Positions 8,383-16,377 of a stretch of DNA of 30,320 nt are shown here, in pieces (position 1 is the stretch's first letter; every line of letters begins with the position of its first letter). Position numbers and translations under genes: made by a program. The DNA is from Pseudomonadales bacterium (GTDB lineage: Bacteria > Pseudomonadota > Gammaproteobacteria > Pseudomonadales > IMCC2047). The notes below the pieces were generated by a model. The model was not told where the DNA came from and made no database searches. It was given only the letters and a program-made list of their open reading frames with translations. Where the stretch lies: NCBI GenBank assembly GCA_021736745.1, contig JAIPFG010000004.1:1-30320 (forward strand), read 5' to 3'.

Positions 8383-9480
8383 ATGATATTCAAATCTCGT
8401 CGCAAGGACTCAAAAGTAACTATGGTCCCCGACTACCGTCCAGGCAATCCTTATCTTGGTCTGTTGAGTGCGGCGTTGGAGTTGCGGGGGTGGAAGGTAA
8501 GCTTTGCTAACTACCCCTCACGCTACCTGGCACTGACGTGGCTCGCATTAACGCATCGCAAGGCATCGATTCTTCACATTCATTGGATACCGAATTTGAT
8601 TGCTGCAGTGGCTTGGTCTTCCCGGCCTTGGGTTTTTCGTCTCAAGCTGTTTTTACTGATTCTTGATGTTCGTTTGGTACAACTACTCGGCATCAGAGTT
8701 GTCTGGACCATACATAATAGCTTGGCTCATGAGGCTTTTGATGTTGGACGTGAAAAACGAATCCGCGCCGCGCTGTTTGCTACTGTGGATGGCATCATCA
8801 CGCACGGTCGGAATGCTGAGATGGCGGTGTCCCATCTTTATGGCGAACCGATCGATGCACGATGTTCTATTGTGCCGCATGGTAACTATTCGGGTTGTTA
8901 TCCGCCGCCTTCAGCCGATCCTGTCATACTTAGAGAAAAGCTCGATCTGAATGCGCAGACAGCTGTGATTTTTTCATTTGGGATGATTCGTCCTTATAAG
9001 GGCTTAGAGCGAATCATCAACGCGGTCAAGCAGTCATCAGCCCCCGTTTGCTTGCTAGTGACTGGCCAAGTTCAAGATAAAGCATATGCGGCACAACTCG
9101 CTGAACTAGCCGTCGGGGATGAGCGAATAAGGTTAAGTTTTGGATTTCTCTCGGATCAAGCATTGGCAGACCGGCTATCCGTCGCCGATGTTGTTTCTTG
9201 TCCTTTTACAGCAACATTGACATCTGGGTCGGTGCTGCTGGCAATGACAGCTGGCAAGGCTTTGCTCCTGCCGCGTTCTGCAGAAAGCCTGGACTGCCTT
9301 GATCCCGAAGGTGTCATCTTTTTCTCCGATGACAATGAACTGCAGGATTCTGTCAGTCGCCTGGATCGCGGGCGACTAGCCGCCATGGGAGATCAAAACC
9401 GAGAGCGTGCAGCGACGTTCAATTGGGAAACAGTAGGGGAGTTGACAGAGGCTGCTTATGAGCGTGCGCTCAGTCGATAA
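8383..9480 (+). CDS. GT4-like glycosyltransferase lacking the E-x7-E motif
   Basis: A 365-residue GT-B protein. The N-terminus (VPDYRPGNPYLGLL, 14-27) and HIHW (65-68), WTIHN (108-112) and VPHGNY (164-169) are typical of a group of bacterial GT4 enzymes that add mannose or related sugars in exopolysaccharide clusters. The second domain begins FSFGMIRPYKGLERI (197-211). In place of E-x7-E there is TSGSVLLAMTAGKALLLP (280-297), as in relatives that keep only the glycine/serine loop. GAGAG at 8372-8376 is 6 bases before the ATG. Its composition is intermediate between the AT-rich genes upstream and the GC-rich gene downstream. Donor and acceptor are unknown. Confidence 0.87.
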   Translation: MIFKSRRKDSKVTMVPDYRPGNPYLGLLSAALELRGWKVSFANYPSRYLALTWLALTHRKASILHIHWIPNLIAAVAWSSRPWVFRLKLFLLILDVRLVQLLGIRVVWTIHNSLAHEAFDVGREKRIRAALFATVDGIITHGRNAEMAVSHLYGEPIDARCSIVPHGNYSGCYPPPSADPVILREKLDLNAQTAVIFSFGMIRPYKGLERIINAVKQSSAPVCLLVTGQVQDKAYAAQLAELAVGDERIRLSFGFLSDQALADRLSVADVVSCPFTATLTSGSVLLAMTAGKALLLPRSAESLDCLDPEGVIFFSDDNELQDSVSRLDRGRLAAMGDQNRERAATFNWETVGELTEAAYERALSR

Positions 9481-9641
9481 GGGTTGGGTCATCATGCCCT
9501 AGCATCAGTCACCTTGCGGTAGAGTTCTGCATGCATCCACCAGTTTCCGGGGCGGATGCCACCCTCGACTCGGGCTTACCGGGATACAGGGTTTCTGTGC
9601 ATCCGCGCAAGAACGGTGAGTCATTTGATTAGTCTACATGT

Positions 9642-11114
9642 ATGACTACAGAAATCCATCACCATGGCGCCATGACCGGCGTCACGGGCTCCTGTCACGA
9701 ACTGCGTTACGCGGCCGCCGACAACCCTGTCTCCCAGAGTGCCCCCGGCTACCAGTCGCTGCTGATCGACTGCGGCCTCTTTCAAGGCGACGAGGCCGGC
9801 ACCGATGGCGCGCGCGCCAAGCAACTGCAGATCGGCTTCGACATCGCCCCGATCCAGGCGCTGATCATCACCCACGTGCACATCGATCACGTCGGACGGC
9901 TGCCGTACTTGCTAGCCGCCGGCTACCGCGGTCCCATCCTCACCAGCCCCGCCTCGGCCGAATTGCTGCCGCTGGTGCTCGAAGACGCGCTCAAAGTCGG
10001 CTTTACCCGCGATCAGCGTCTGATCGAGCGCGTGCTCGCCATGCTGCAAAGTTGCATCATCGCGCTGCCGTTCGAGCAATGGCACCGGCTTGACGGGCAG
10101 GGCGGTGTCGTCGCGCTCGGGTTGGACGGCGAGCCCGGCGCGTCATCCGACGGCGGACCCCTGATCCGCCTGCAGCGCGCCGGCCATATCCTCGGCTCGG
10201 CCTATGTGGAGATCGAGGTCCCAGACCAGCGCCAACGCATCGTCTTTTCCGGCGATCTCGGCGCCCCGGACACCTCGCTGCTCCCCGCACCGCAGCCGCC
10301 CGAGAGGGCCGACATCTTGGTGCTCGAAAGCACCTACGGCGACCGCTGCCACGAAGACCGCGGCACGCGCGTCCAGCGCCTGCGCGCGGTGATCGAGCAC
10401 GCGCTCGCTGATGGTGGCACCGTCCTCATCCCGGCCTTCAGCATCGGTCGCACTCAAGAACTGCTCTACGAACTCGAAGGCCTGTTCCACCACCATGGTG
10501 AGGAGGGCGCACAAGCGCGCGCGCACTGGCAGCGCCTGCAAGTGGTGCTCGATTCACCCCTGGCCGCCGATTTCACCAAAGGCTATCGGCGCCTGCGCCA
10601 GGCCTGGGACGACGAGGCGCAAGACCGGCTGCAACAAGGCCGCCACCCGCTCGCCTTCGAGCAGTTGGTCACCGTCGACGACCACGCCGACCACATGCAC
10701 ATGGTCAACTACCTGGCCCACAGCCGCCAGCCCGCGGTGGTCATCGCCGCCAGCGGCATGTGCGCTGGCGGTAGAGTGGTGAACTATCTCAAGGCGATGC
10801 TTGGCGACCCACGCCATGATGTGCTCTTCGTCGGCTACCAAGCCAAGGGCACGCCTGGGCGAGACATCCAGCGCTTCGGCCCGCGCGGAGGCTATGTGAT
10901 GCTCGACGGCGAGCGCTACGACATCCGCGCCCAGATCCACAGCATCGGCGGCTACTCAGCCCATGCGGATCAGCGGGGTTTGATCGAGTTTGTCACCAAC
11001 ATTCCCACAGCACCGGCTGAGGTCCGCTTGGTGCATGGGGATGAGGGCGCTAAGGAAGTATTGGCAGGGAAGCTGCGTGCAGTGTTGAAAAAAGCCGAGG
11101 TTGTTGTGCCTTGA
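9642..11114 (+). CDS. MBL-fold/beta-CASP hydrolase (RNase-like, CPSF/YshA type)
   Basis: A 490-residue metallo-beta-lactamase protein with a beta-CASP domain, a group that includes CPSF73-like RNA nucleases. It shows the zinc motif HVHIDH (78-83), GHILGSA (181-187), SGD (203-205), STYGDR (230-235), PAFSIGRTQELL (264-275), ASGMCAGGR (370-378), GYQAKGTPGR (398-407) and the C-terminal YSAHAD (438-443). All metal-binding motifs look intact. Likely role: cytoplasmic RNA cleavage or trimming, though some relatives have unclear substrates. The gene is far more GC-rich than its neighbours, has its own spacers on both sides and has no obvious tie to polysaccharide synthesis. It looks like a backbone gene left between two acquired blocks. 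Confidence 0.93.
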   Translation: MTTEIHHHGAMTGVTGSCHELRYAAADNPVSQSAPGYQSLLIDCGLFQGDEAGTDGARAKQLQIGFDIAPIQALIITHVHIDHVGRLPYLLAAGYRGPILTSPASAELLPLVLEDALKVGFTRDQRLIERVLAMLQSCIIALPFEQWHRLDGQGGVVALGLDGEPGASSDGGPLIRLQRAGHILGSAYVEIEVPDQRQRIVFSGDLGAPDTSLLPAPQPPERADILVLESTYGDRCHEDRGTRVQRLRAVIEHALADGGTVLIPAFSIGRTQELLYELEGLFHHHGEEGAQARAHWQRLQVVLDSPLAADFTKGYRRLRQAWDDEAQDRLQQGRHPLAFEQLVTVDDHADHMHMVNYLAHSRQPAVVIAASGMCAGGRVVNYLKAMLGDPRHDVLFVGYQAKGTPGRDIQRFGPRGGYVMLDGERYDIRAQIHSIGGYSAHADQRGLIEFVTNIPTAPAEVRLVHGDEGAKEVLAGKLRAVLKKAEVVVP

Positions 11115-11430
11115 GTCCATTGAGGAATCATCAGCAGACAAGCCTTAGGCGACCAACCAAGAACCCGTTATACTTTTAGTAAGGGTTCCGTCTAACTTGG
11201 GTCAGCGTTACCATAAAGCACCAAATCAGAGAACACGGGTATTGACTGACCATGGGTTACCTCGAATTGATCAAAAAGCTGTCGACCTTATTGATCCGTC
11301 TAGCATCCATCCATTTTAATAACTGGATCTTTTGCATGTTTCACGCAACTGCATCAGGCCGTGACTAGTCGAAGACTGTGCCTCGAAATCAATCAAAATC
11401 TATTTGATTGGTAGGCTTGGCCAAAAAACT
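11115..11430. other. 316-bp spacer after the MBL gene
   Basis: Contains one hairpin-forming repeat (11161-11188) and no supported gene. A 38-codon frame from ATG 11252 has no ribosome site and no recognisable motif. An alternative TTG start at 11404 for the next gene is in frame but less likely than ATG 11431. Confidence 0.5.
11161..11188. terminator. Imperfect hairpin downstream of the MBL gene, possible terminator
   Basis: GAACCC (11161-11166) pairs exactly with GGGTTC (11183-11188), and the inner bases can extend the stem with bulges (TTA/TAA, ACT/AGT). It begins 47 bases after the MBL stop. No T-run follows, so it may only pause transcription or protect the mRNA end. Confidence 0.3.
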
Positions 11431-12492
11431 ATGAAGAAAAAGCTATTTATTTTTAATATCGCCACGGCCTATGACAATCAGGGCGATCTACTAATCAACC
11501 GTGCATTGGTTCAAAATCTCCGAAAATTCGGTACGGTTCGCGCATCATCCCAATATACACCTGAATGGTTCCTTGCAGCTATCGGAATAAAAAAAGAGGA
11601 AATAGGTGCTTCACTTTTTAGTATTATTAAGAGCAATTTTTTTAGAAATAAGATTTACCTAGTTAGTGTTCCTGGTCATAACTTCGGCGGCACTAAGAAT
11701 AATATCGCCTCCGCTGCTGGTCTTTTAAAAATAATTGTTGCTCGCTTACTTTTTGGCATTAAATTTATAAAAATTGGAACCTCTTTTGGATCAGCGTCAA
11801 AGACTTTCCGTGCATTGGAGGCCTATAAATCTTTTTTTTGCACGATCTATGGCGTGCGGGACACCGCTTCTTTATCCGACAGTTTACCATCACGAATCAC
11901 CTATTATCCCGACCTAGCCTTCACTGCAGCCGACCTAAACCACAGAACTTTCGCTACCGAAAATTATATCTACATCTCTTTTAGAGAAAAAATACCTGAA
12001 AGAGCGACTCGTAACGGATTCTTAAATCACCTCATGGCACAAATAACGCAACATATTATTTCCGCTAACTATGAACGAGCTGTTGTTGCGTTTCAGGTTC
12101 CAGTTGATAAGGCATTTTGTAGACAAATTGCCGAGAAACTAAAAACAGAAACGAATCTAGAGATTGAATTCAAATCAACAGTGCTGTCATTCGAGGATTC
12201 TATTGCAGCAATCGGAAAGGCACGGTGCGTATTGTCTAACAGGCTCCACGTTTTGCTGCCATCACTGATAATGGGCGTACCGCTGCTGGCCATCACAGAC
12301 ACCCAGGCACACACTAAAGTCACATCATTACTTACAACTATTGATGCAACTTTTACTATTTTCGACGTCTTTGAGGAGGGGCCGTTGCAACTTGACCCAC
12401 GAAACACGAAGAATCACTTATTAGAGATTGCGTCAAAACAGAGACGGATCGCTCAACAAAAGCTGGAAGAAGCACTCAAAAACCGTCTGTAG
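11431..12492 (+). CDS. Polysaccharide pyruvyl transferase family protein (second of two)
   Basis: A 353-residue member of the same broad family as the protein at 6910 but only distantly similar to it. Visible motifs are FNIATAYDNQGDLLI (8-22), IGTSFGSA (115-122), VRDTASL (142-148), YPDLAF (159-164) and SNRLHVLLPSLIMGVP (269-284), which holds the family R-x-H motif. ATG 11431 is preferred because it gives a clean start MKKKLFIF at the first beta strand; the in-frame TTG at 11404 adds nine residues with no family counterpart. It is AT-rich and stands alone between spacers of about 310 and 470 bp. It probably adds pyruvate or a related group to a different sugar from the first enzyme. Confidence 0.83.
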   Translation: MKKKLFIFNIATAYDNQGDLLINRALVQNLRKFGTVRASSQYTPEWFLAAIGIKKEEIGASLFSIIKSNFFRNKIYLVSVPGHNFGGTKNNIASAAGLLKIIVARLLFGIKFIKIGTSFGSASKTFRALEAYKSFFCTIYGVRDTASLSDSLPSRITYYPDLAFTAADLNHRTFATENYIYISFREKIPERATRNGFLNHLMAQITQHIISANYERAVVAFQVPVDKAFCRQIAEKLKTETNLEIEFKSTVLSFEDSIAAIGKARCVLSNRLHVLLPSLIMGVPLLAITDTQAHTKVTSLLTTIDATFTIFDVFEEGPLQLDPRNTKNHLLEIASKQRRIAQQKLEEALKNRL

Positions 12493-12961
12493 CCGGGAAA
12501 GAAAAATTGAGCTATTAGTCTCGGTTAATTCGTCAGTGAACGGTTTTACCTTGCAGTTCAGGAGCAAGGTGCTTGCGCCGCTTGTAAAAGTTCGACACAA
12601 TGAGTGCTTCGTCATGGCAGAGTTCACTGATGTTCAGCATACGCCCGGCTTGCATGAAAAGTATTTGCCTCTAGATGGGATATGACGTGTACAATGAACG
12701 ACCGCGCCATTGTCTGGCCTGCTTTTACTCTCTGTAAGAACATCGCGGAGTTTCCGCTAAGTGTGCATTTTTATATAACTGTAAATAGCTGCTGTATGAG
12801 TGATGGCCGATCTGAACTTTAGGTCAGAGATCCTTCTGCTCCTAGATACAAGCTGAAGAATCATGTTCATCAAATTATATTGGTTTCCCTTTTTGCAGAT
12901 TTGGTTCCACAATTCCCATGCAGCCAAAAGAAATAACCTTATACAAAATCGCTGATCTAGC
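12493..12961. other. 469-bp spacer without a supported gene
   Basis: Two short frames (to TGA 12683, and ATG 12694 to TAG 12820) have no recognisable motifs or ribosome sites and may be remnants or chance. A near-perfect hairpin TCTGAACT-TT-AGGTCAGA lies at 12811-12828 (one mismatch) with no T-run after it. The promoter of the next gene may lie in the AT-rich end, but I cannot place it. Confidence 0.5.
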
Positions 12962-14086
12962 ATGATTCATGTCGGTATTACTGAACGGCACGGCATTGCC
13001 GATGAATACGCTGGATTAGCACCACCTGGTGTTTCCTATTCTTTTGTTCAGGCCACTAATAATTTGCGGAAGATCGGTCTAAGCAGTTCTGCAAAAGGTA
13101 TATTCAACTATTATAAGAATGTTGATGTAGATATTTTGGAGGCACCTATTTTTCCTATTGCAACGAGACAGCCATGGATCTATACACCAGCAGAGTATTC
13201 CGGTAGTGCAAACTTTGGGTTTTTTGGCCTGCCAATTCCTCGAGTGTTGCGACTTGGCATGCTAGATTGGTATTTTTCTCAGCCTAATCTAAAAAAGATT
13301 TTGTTTAAAAGTTATGCAGGTATTGAAACTCTAAAAAGTTACGGGCGTTGTAGCAACGAGATTATTTTAAGCAAAGCTGAAGTTGTTTATCCTGCAATTA
13401 AAGCACGAAAGATTCACCCACCTCTCGATGAAAAACGTTTCAATTTGCTATTCAGTGGAGACTTCTTTCGGAAGGGAGGCGCGAACGTAGTTGAGGCTTT
13501 TGAAGCACTTCAGCCAACTTATCCTAATCTCCGCCTCACGCTTTGCTGCGACCCTGATTTGCTTTCCACTGGGCATCCGTGGGCTAAAGTGTACCATCGC
13601 CGAATACAGAAAAACTTATCCATACATATTGGTCGAGTACCTCGACATGTAATGTTAAAAGATGTGCTGCCTAATGCTGGGATATTTCTCTCTCCAACTT
13701 TGCGTGAAACATTCGGTTTTGCAATATTAGAAGCTATGGCATTTGGTTTGCCGGTTATCGCATCAGATGTTTTTGCAATTCCAGAAATTATTAGCCACAA
13801 TGTGGATGGTTTTATGGTTTCAATGCAGGGAAGAGATTTTGTTAAACGTATCAAAGGGTATGATGTTGGTATAATTCCTACCGCTGATTTTGACGAGATA
13901 AATGAAGCGATAGTTAGATGTCTAGAAGGTTTGCTAACTGATTCATTGTTGTTCGACCGAGTAGGATACGGAGCTTTGGAGAAAATTAGGTCGAAGTTCT
14001 CTCCTGAGATTCGTGCTCAGAAGATGTTACCTATTTATGAAGCTTCAATTGAACCCAATGCAATAGATGCGCGTGATCGCAACTGA
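12962..14086 (+). CDS. GT4-family glycosyltransferase
   Basis: A 374-residue GT-B enzyme. The acceptor domain is divergent, with YTPAEYSGS at 74-82. The donor domain is clear: LFSGDFFRKGGANV (163-176) replaces the usual G-R/K-G loop start, CCDPDL (195-200) follows, and the E-x7-E motif is E249 to E257 (ETFGFAILE), then GLPVIASD (262-269). It therefore probably uses an NDP-sugar with retention of configuration, adding one sugar of the repeat unit in the cytoplasm. AT-rich, with about 470 bp before it and 240 bp after. The ribosome site before the ATG is poor, so the exact start is less certain than the identity. Confidence 0.88.
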   Translation: MIHVGITERHGIADEYAGLAPPGVSYSFVQATNNLRKIGLSSSAKGIFNYYKNVDVDILEAPIFPIATRQPWIYTPAEYSGSANFGFFGLPIPRVLRLGMLDWYFSQPNLKKILFKSYAGIETLKSYGRCSNEIILSKAEVVYPAIKARKIHPPLDEKRFNLLFSGDFFRKGGANVVEAFEALQPTYPNLRLTLCCDPDLLSTGHPWAKVYHRRIQKNLSIHIGRVPRHVMLKDVLPNAGIFLSPTLRETFGFAILEAMAFGLPVIASDVFAIPEIISHNVDGFMVSMQGRDFVKRIKGYDVGIIPTADFDEINEAIVRCLEGLLTDSLLFDRVGYGALEKIRSKFSPEIRAQKMLPIYEASIEPNAIDARDRN

Positions 14087-14330
14087 TCATCACGAATGTT
14101 CACTTTGATTATGTCGGGCATCTTGCTAATACGTTGACTCTGCTTCCCATGCTCAGCATATCCAGGGCGCTAATGGACAGAGCAGGGCTAAATCGAGTCG
14201 AGGATGAGTGCTACTACATCTGCAAAATCTATATCTTCGGCAAGTACCCATTACATGACGACCAGCGGAATAATCGATTTTGCCACTGGTATTCTCTAGG
14301 TATGTGTTTGTTAACCAGGAATAAATCGCG
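14087..14330. other. 244-bp spacer
   Basis: No supported gene. An 83-codon frame from 14134 overlaps the next gene and shows no motif. The end of the spacer holds AGGA (14317-14320), 10 bases before the ATG at 14331. Confidence 0.45.
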
Positions 14331-15431
14331 ATGTCTGTATTCAAGTTGCCGTATAGAGTACAACACTCGGTACAGCAAGTTGTGAATCTTTTCTATTATG
14401 TTCGCGCACTTCTTGCCTGTGCTCTGGGCAAGCCGCGACATGGTTGCAGGATCTGGGTCACGATGGGTTATCAGGCTGCATCTGGTGGTACTGAGGCAAT
14501 TTGTGCAGTAGCTAACAGCCTTGCTAGCTATTATCCGGTTTCGTGCGATCTGACGCCGTTGAGTGCCGCTAATCGCTGGATGTCTTCTCGAGTTGATCGA
14601 GGTTTTGACCCTGACGAGAAGCCAGACATGGTGATATGTGACCGTGCAGCAGATCTTGATTTGCTTGGTATAACAGCTATCACCCCAGTGATTTGTAGTG
14701 TTCACGGCGGTCTAAACACTCTGCACGGGCTGGAGGCAAAAATCCACCTGCGCTCTATTGAGCGCGCAGATCTAGTTCATTTTGTCTCAACGCCTCAGGC
14801 TGATGAATTTGTAGAGATCGTTAAAAAGGGCCTGGTCATACCTAATTTCATTCCAGATATTTTTCCAGACGGCCCCCCTATAACGCCGCCTAAATATGAT
14901 ATCGGTATGGTTGGCTATTTCGTACGCCCAGAAAAAAACCTACCAACGATGCTTGCCGTATTAAAGGAATGTGTCAATTACAGCGCTGTCACCTGGGGAA
15001 GCCTTCCGGAAGGCCTTTCGCTTCCAGCGAATGTAATTGCGATGGGTGTATCAACAAACAAGATAGAGATATTTTCATCGATGTCTGTTTTGCTAGCGCT
15101 GAGCACTAAGGAAAACCTGCCGCTGGTTGTATTGCAAGCGCTATGCGCTGGTATTCCCTGTGTGCTTTCCGATATCCCAGCGCACCGCGAAATTGCGAAA
15201 AAGATCGGGCTCGGGGTAGTGGTGGTCAATACAGATGATGCTGAGCAAGTGCGAACTTGCCTAGATGAAGCGCTCGCTCTGTCCACTGATGTCCGTTCAC
15301 GCATACGGGATGGGTGGCTATCCAACTATTCAGAATTGGCGGTTATGCCGATTTGGAGGGAGGTAGTAGAGGGTTTGATCAACGACTGCGGTGACGAAAG
15401 CCATCAGGTTGTTAAGGATAAAAAACAATGA
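14331..15431 (+). CDS. GT4-like glycosyltransferase with Gln in place of the second Glu of E-x7-E
   Basis: A 366-residue GT-B protein with a GT4 donor domain. SGGTEAICAVANSL (51-64) is the N-terminal glycine loop, and PDMVICDR (98-105) and VHGGLNT (124-130) lie in the acceptor domain. VGYFVRPEKNLPTML (194-208) opens the second domain. The usual E-x7-E reads E261 to Q269 (ENLPLVVLQ), so the second acidic residue is glutamine; the first Glu is kept, and related enzymes tolerate changes at the second. The stop overlaps the next ATG as ATGA (15428-15431), so it is coupled to the GT2 gene and both probably build adjacent linkages. Confidence 0.86.
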   Translation: MSVFKLPYRVQHSVQQVVNLFYYVRALLACALGKPRHGCRIWVTMGYQAASGGTEAICAVANSLASYYPVSCDLTPLSAANRWMSSRVDRGFDPDEKPDMVICDRAADLDLLGITAITPVICSVHGGLNTLHGLEAKIHLRSIERADLVHFVSTPQADEFVEIVKKGLVIPNFIPDIFPDGPPITPPKYDIGMVGYFVRPEKNLPTMLAVLKECVNYSAVTWGSLPEGLSLPANVIAMGVSTNKIEIFSSMSVLLALSTKENLPLVVLQALCAGIPCVLSDIPAHREIAKKIGLGVVVVNTDDAEQVRTCLDEALALSTDVRSRIRDGWLSNYSELAVMPIWREVVEGLINDCGDESHQVVKDKKQ

Positions 15432-16312
15432 GCGTTGCAGAGGTTTTTTTTTCGGTCGTTATTCCAGTGCATAACCGCACTGATGTCATCCATCGTGCAC
15501 TCGGCACTTTGCTGGAACAGACATTTACGAACTTCGAGGTTGTTGTCGTCGACGATGGCAGCGATGATGGTGCTGCCTTGCGCTCAGTGGTAGACAGTTA
15601 TTCAGACCGACTAAACATTAAGGTCCACAGATACGAGACAAATGTCAATGGTGCTTATGCACGCAATTTGGGTATAAAGGCTGCAACAGGGAGATATATC
15701 GCGTTTCTGGATAGCGACGATTGTTGGGTACCTGAACGGTTGGAAGTTGCTGCTAATACCATTGTATCTAACAATAGGTCGGAATTCACCATTTTCTATA
15801 GTCGTATCACTCGTTGTGCGAACCAAGACGACCCAGAAGCATATCTAGTTCCGAACTGCCAAAAGGGTGAGGAATCGGTGAGTGAGTATATTTTTCTGCG
15901 CAATGGGTTTATTCAAACCTCAACGATAGTGTGTGCGCGAAGAATTGCTCTTGAAATAGCGTTTGATGAACGATTCACGCGTCATCAGGATTATGACTTT
16001 TGTTTTCGTGCAGAGTCCGTCGGTTACGATTTTACGTTTATTGATTATAATTGTGGATGGTGGATACGCGGACATGATGGTCAAGCTCTTGCAAGCGTTG
16101 GTTACCGCCTTTGGTGGGCGGAAGAAATGCGTCAATACATGACACCACGTGCCTATTATGCTTATCTTGTCGGGCTCGTTATGCCCCGTGCTGTATCAGA
16201 GAATAGATGGTTAATAACAATAATGCTACTTTTGAAATGTTTAGGACGTGCACCTAATTATGTTTACCTAAATGCATGTCGTCGTTCCGTCTCTCTATGG
16301 TTAAACCAGTAA
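15428..16312 (+). CDS. GT2-family glycosyltransferase
   Basis: A 294-residue inverting GT-A enzyme. It begins with SVVIPVHNR (9-17), then VVVVDDGSDD (38-47), the ARNLGIKAATG segment (78-88), the metal-binding DxD in FLDSDD (93-98), and HQDYDF (186-191) with the likely catalytic base. No membrane segment is evident except a hydrophobic patch near the C-terminus (about 250-270), which may hold it at the inner membrane. Its ATG overlaps the preceding GT4 stop by 4 bases. It probably transfers one sugar of the repeat unit with inversion. Followed by a 62-bp gap to the secreted propeller-like gene. Confidence 0.92.
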   Translation: MSVAEVFFSVVIPVHNRTDVIHRALGTLLEQTFTNFEVVVVDDGSDDGAALRSVVDSYSDRLNIKVHRYETNVNGAYARNLGIKAATGRYIAFLDSDDCWVPERLEVAANTIVSNNRSEFTIFYSRITRCANQDDPEAYLVPNCQKGEESVSEYIFLRNGFIQTSTIVCARRIALEIAFDERFTRHQDYDFCFRAESVGYDFTFIDYNCGWWIRGHDGQALASVGYRLWWAEEMRQYMTPRAYYAYLVGLVMPRAVSENRWLITIMLLLKCLGRAPNYVYLNACRRSVSLWLNQ

Positions 16313-16364
16313 AATTCTGAGGGTTATAGATTTTTATTATCCACTGACTGGGAAACTGATTTTT

Positions 16365-16377
16365 GGAGGTTGACTTG
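16365..16377 (+). promoter_or_regulatory. Shine-Dalgarno site that decides the TTG start of the copy 1 gene
   Basis: GGAGG at 16365-16369 is the only strong ribosome site here. It leaves 5 bases before TTG 16375 and falls inside the longer reading from TTG 16363, which makes the shorter start more likely. Confidence 0.5.

Noticed and set aside
9514..9522. TTGCGGTAG resembling the ops element of RfaH-controlled sugar operons
   Set aside because: The first G of GGCGGTAG is changed, no JUMPstart context is visible, and it precedes the MBL gene and not a sugar gene.
9638..10093. 151-codon plus-strand frame overlapping the MBL gene
   Set aside because: Very arginine/proline-rich translation typical of an out-of-frame reading of GC-rich DNA; the MBL frame carries all conserved motifs.
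10767..10774. Exact GGCGGTAG, the ops core
   Set aside because: Lies inside the coding region of the MBL gene, in a conserved SGMCAGGR segment, so it is explained by protein coding.
11252..11368. 38-codon frame in the spacer before the second pyruvyl transferase
   Set aside because: No ribosome site and no recognisable motif; compatible with chance.
12694..12822. 42-codon frame in the 12493-12961 spacer
   Set aside because: No ribosome site, no family resemblance and no neighbouring continuation.
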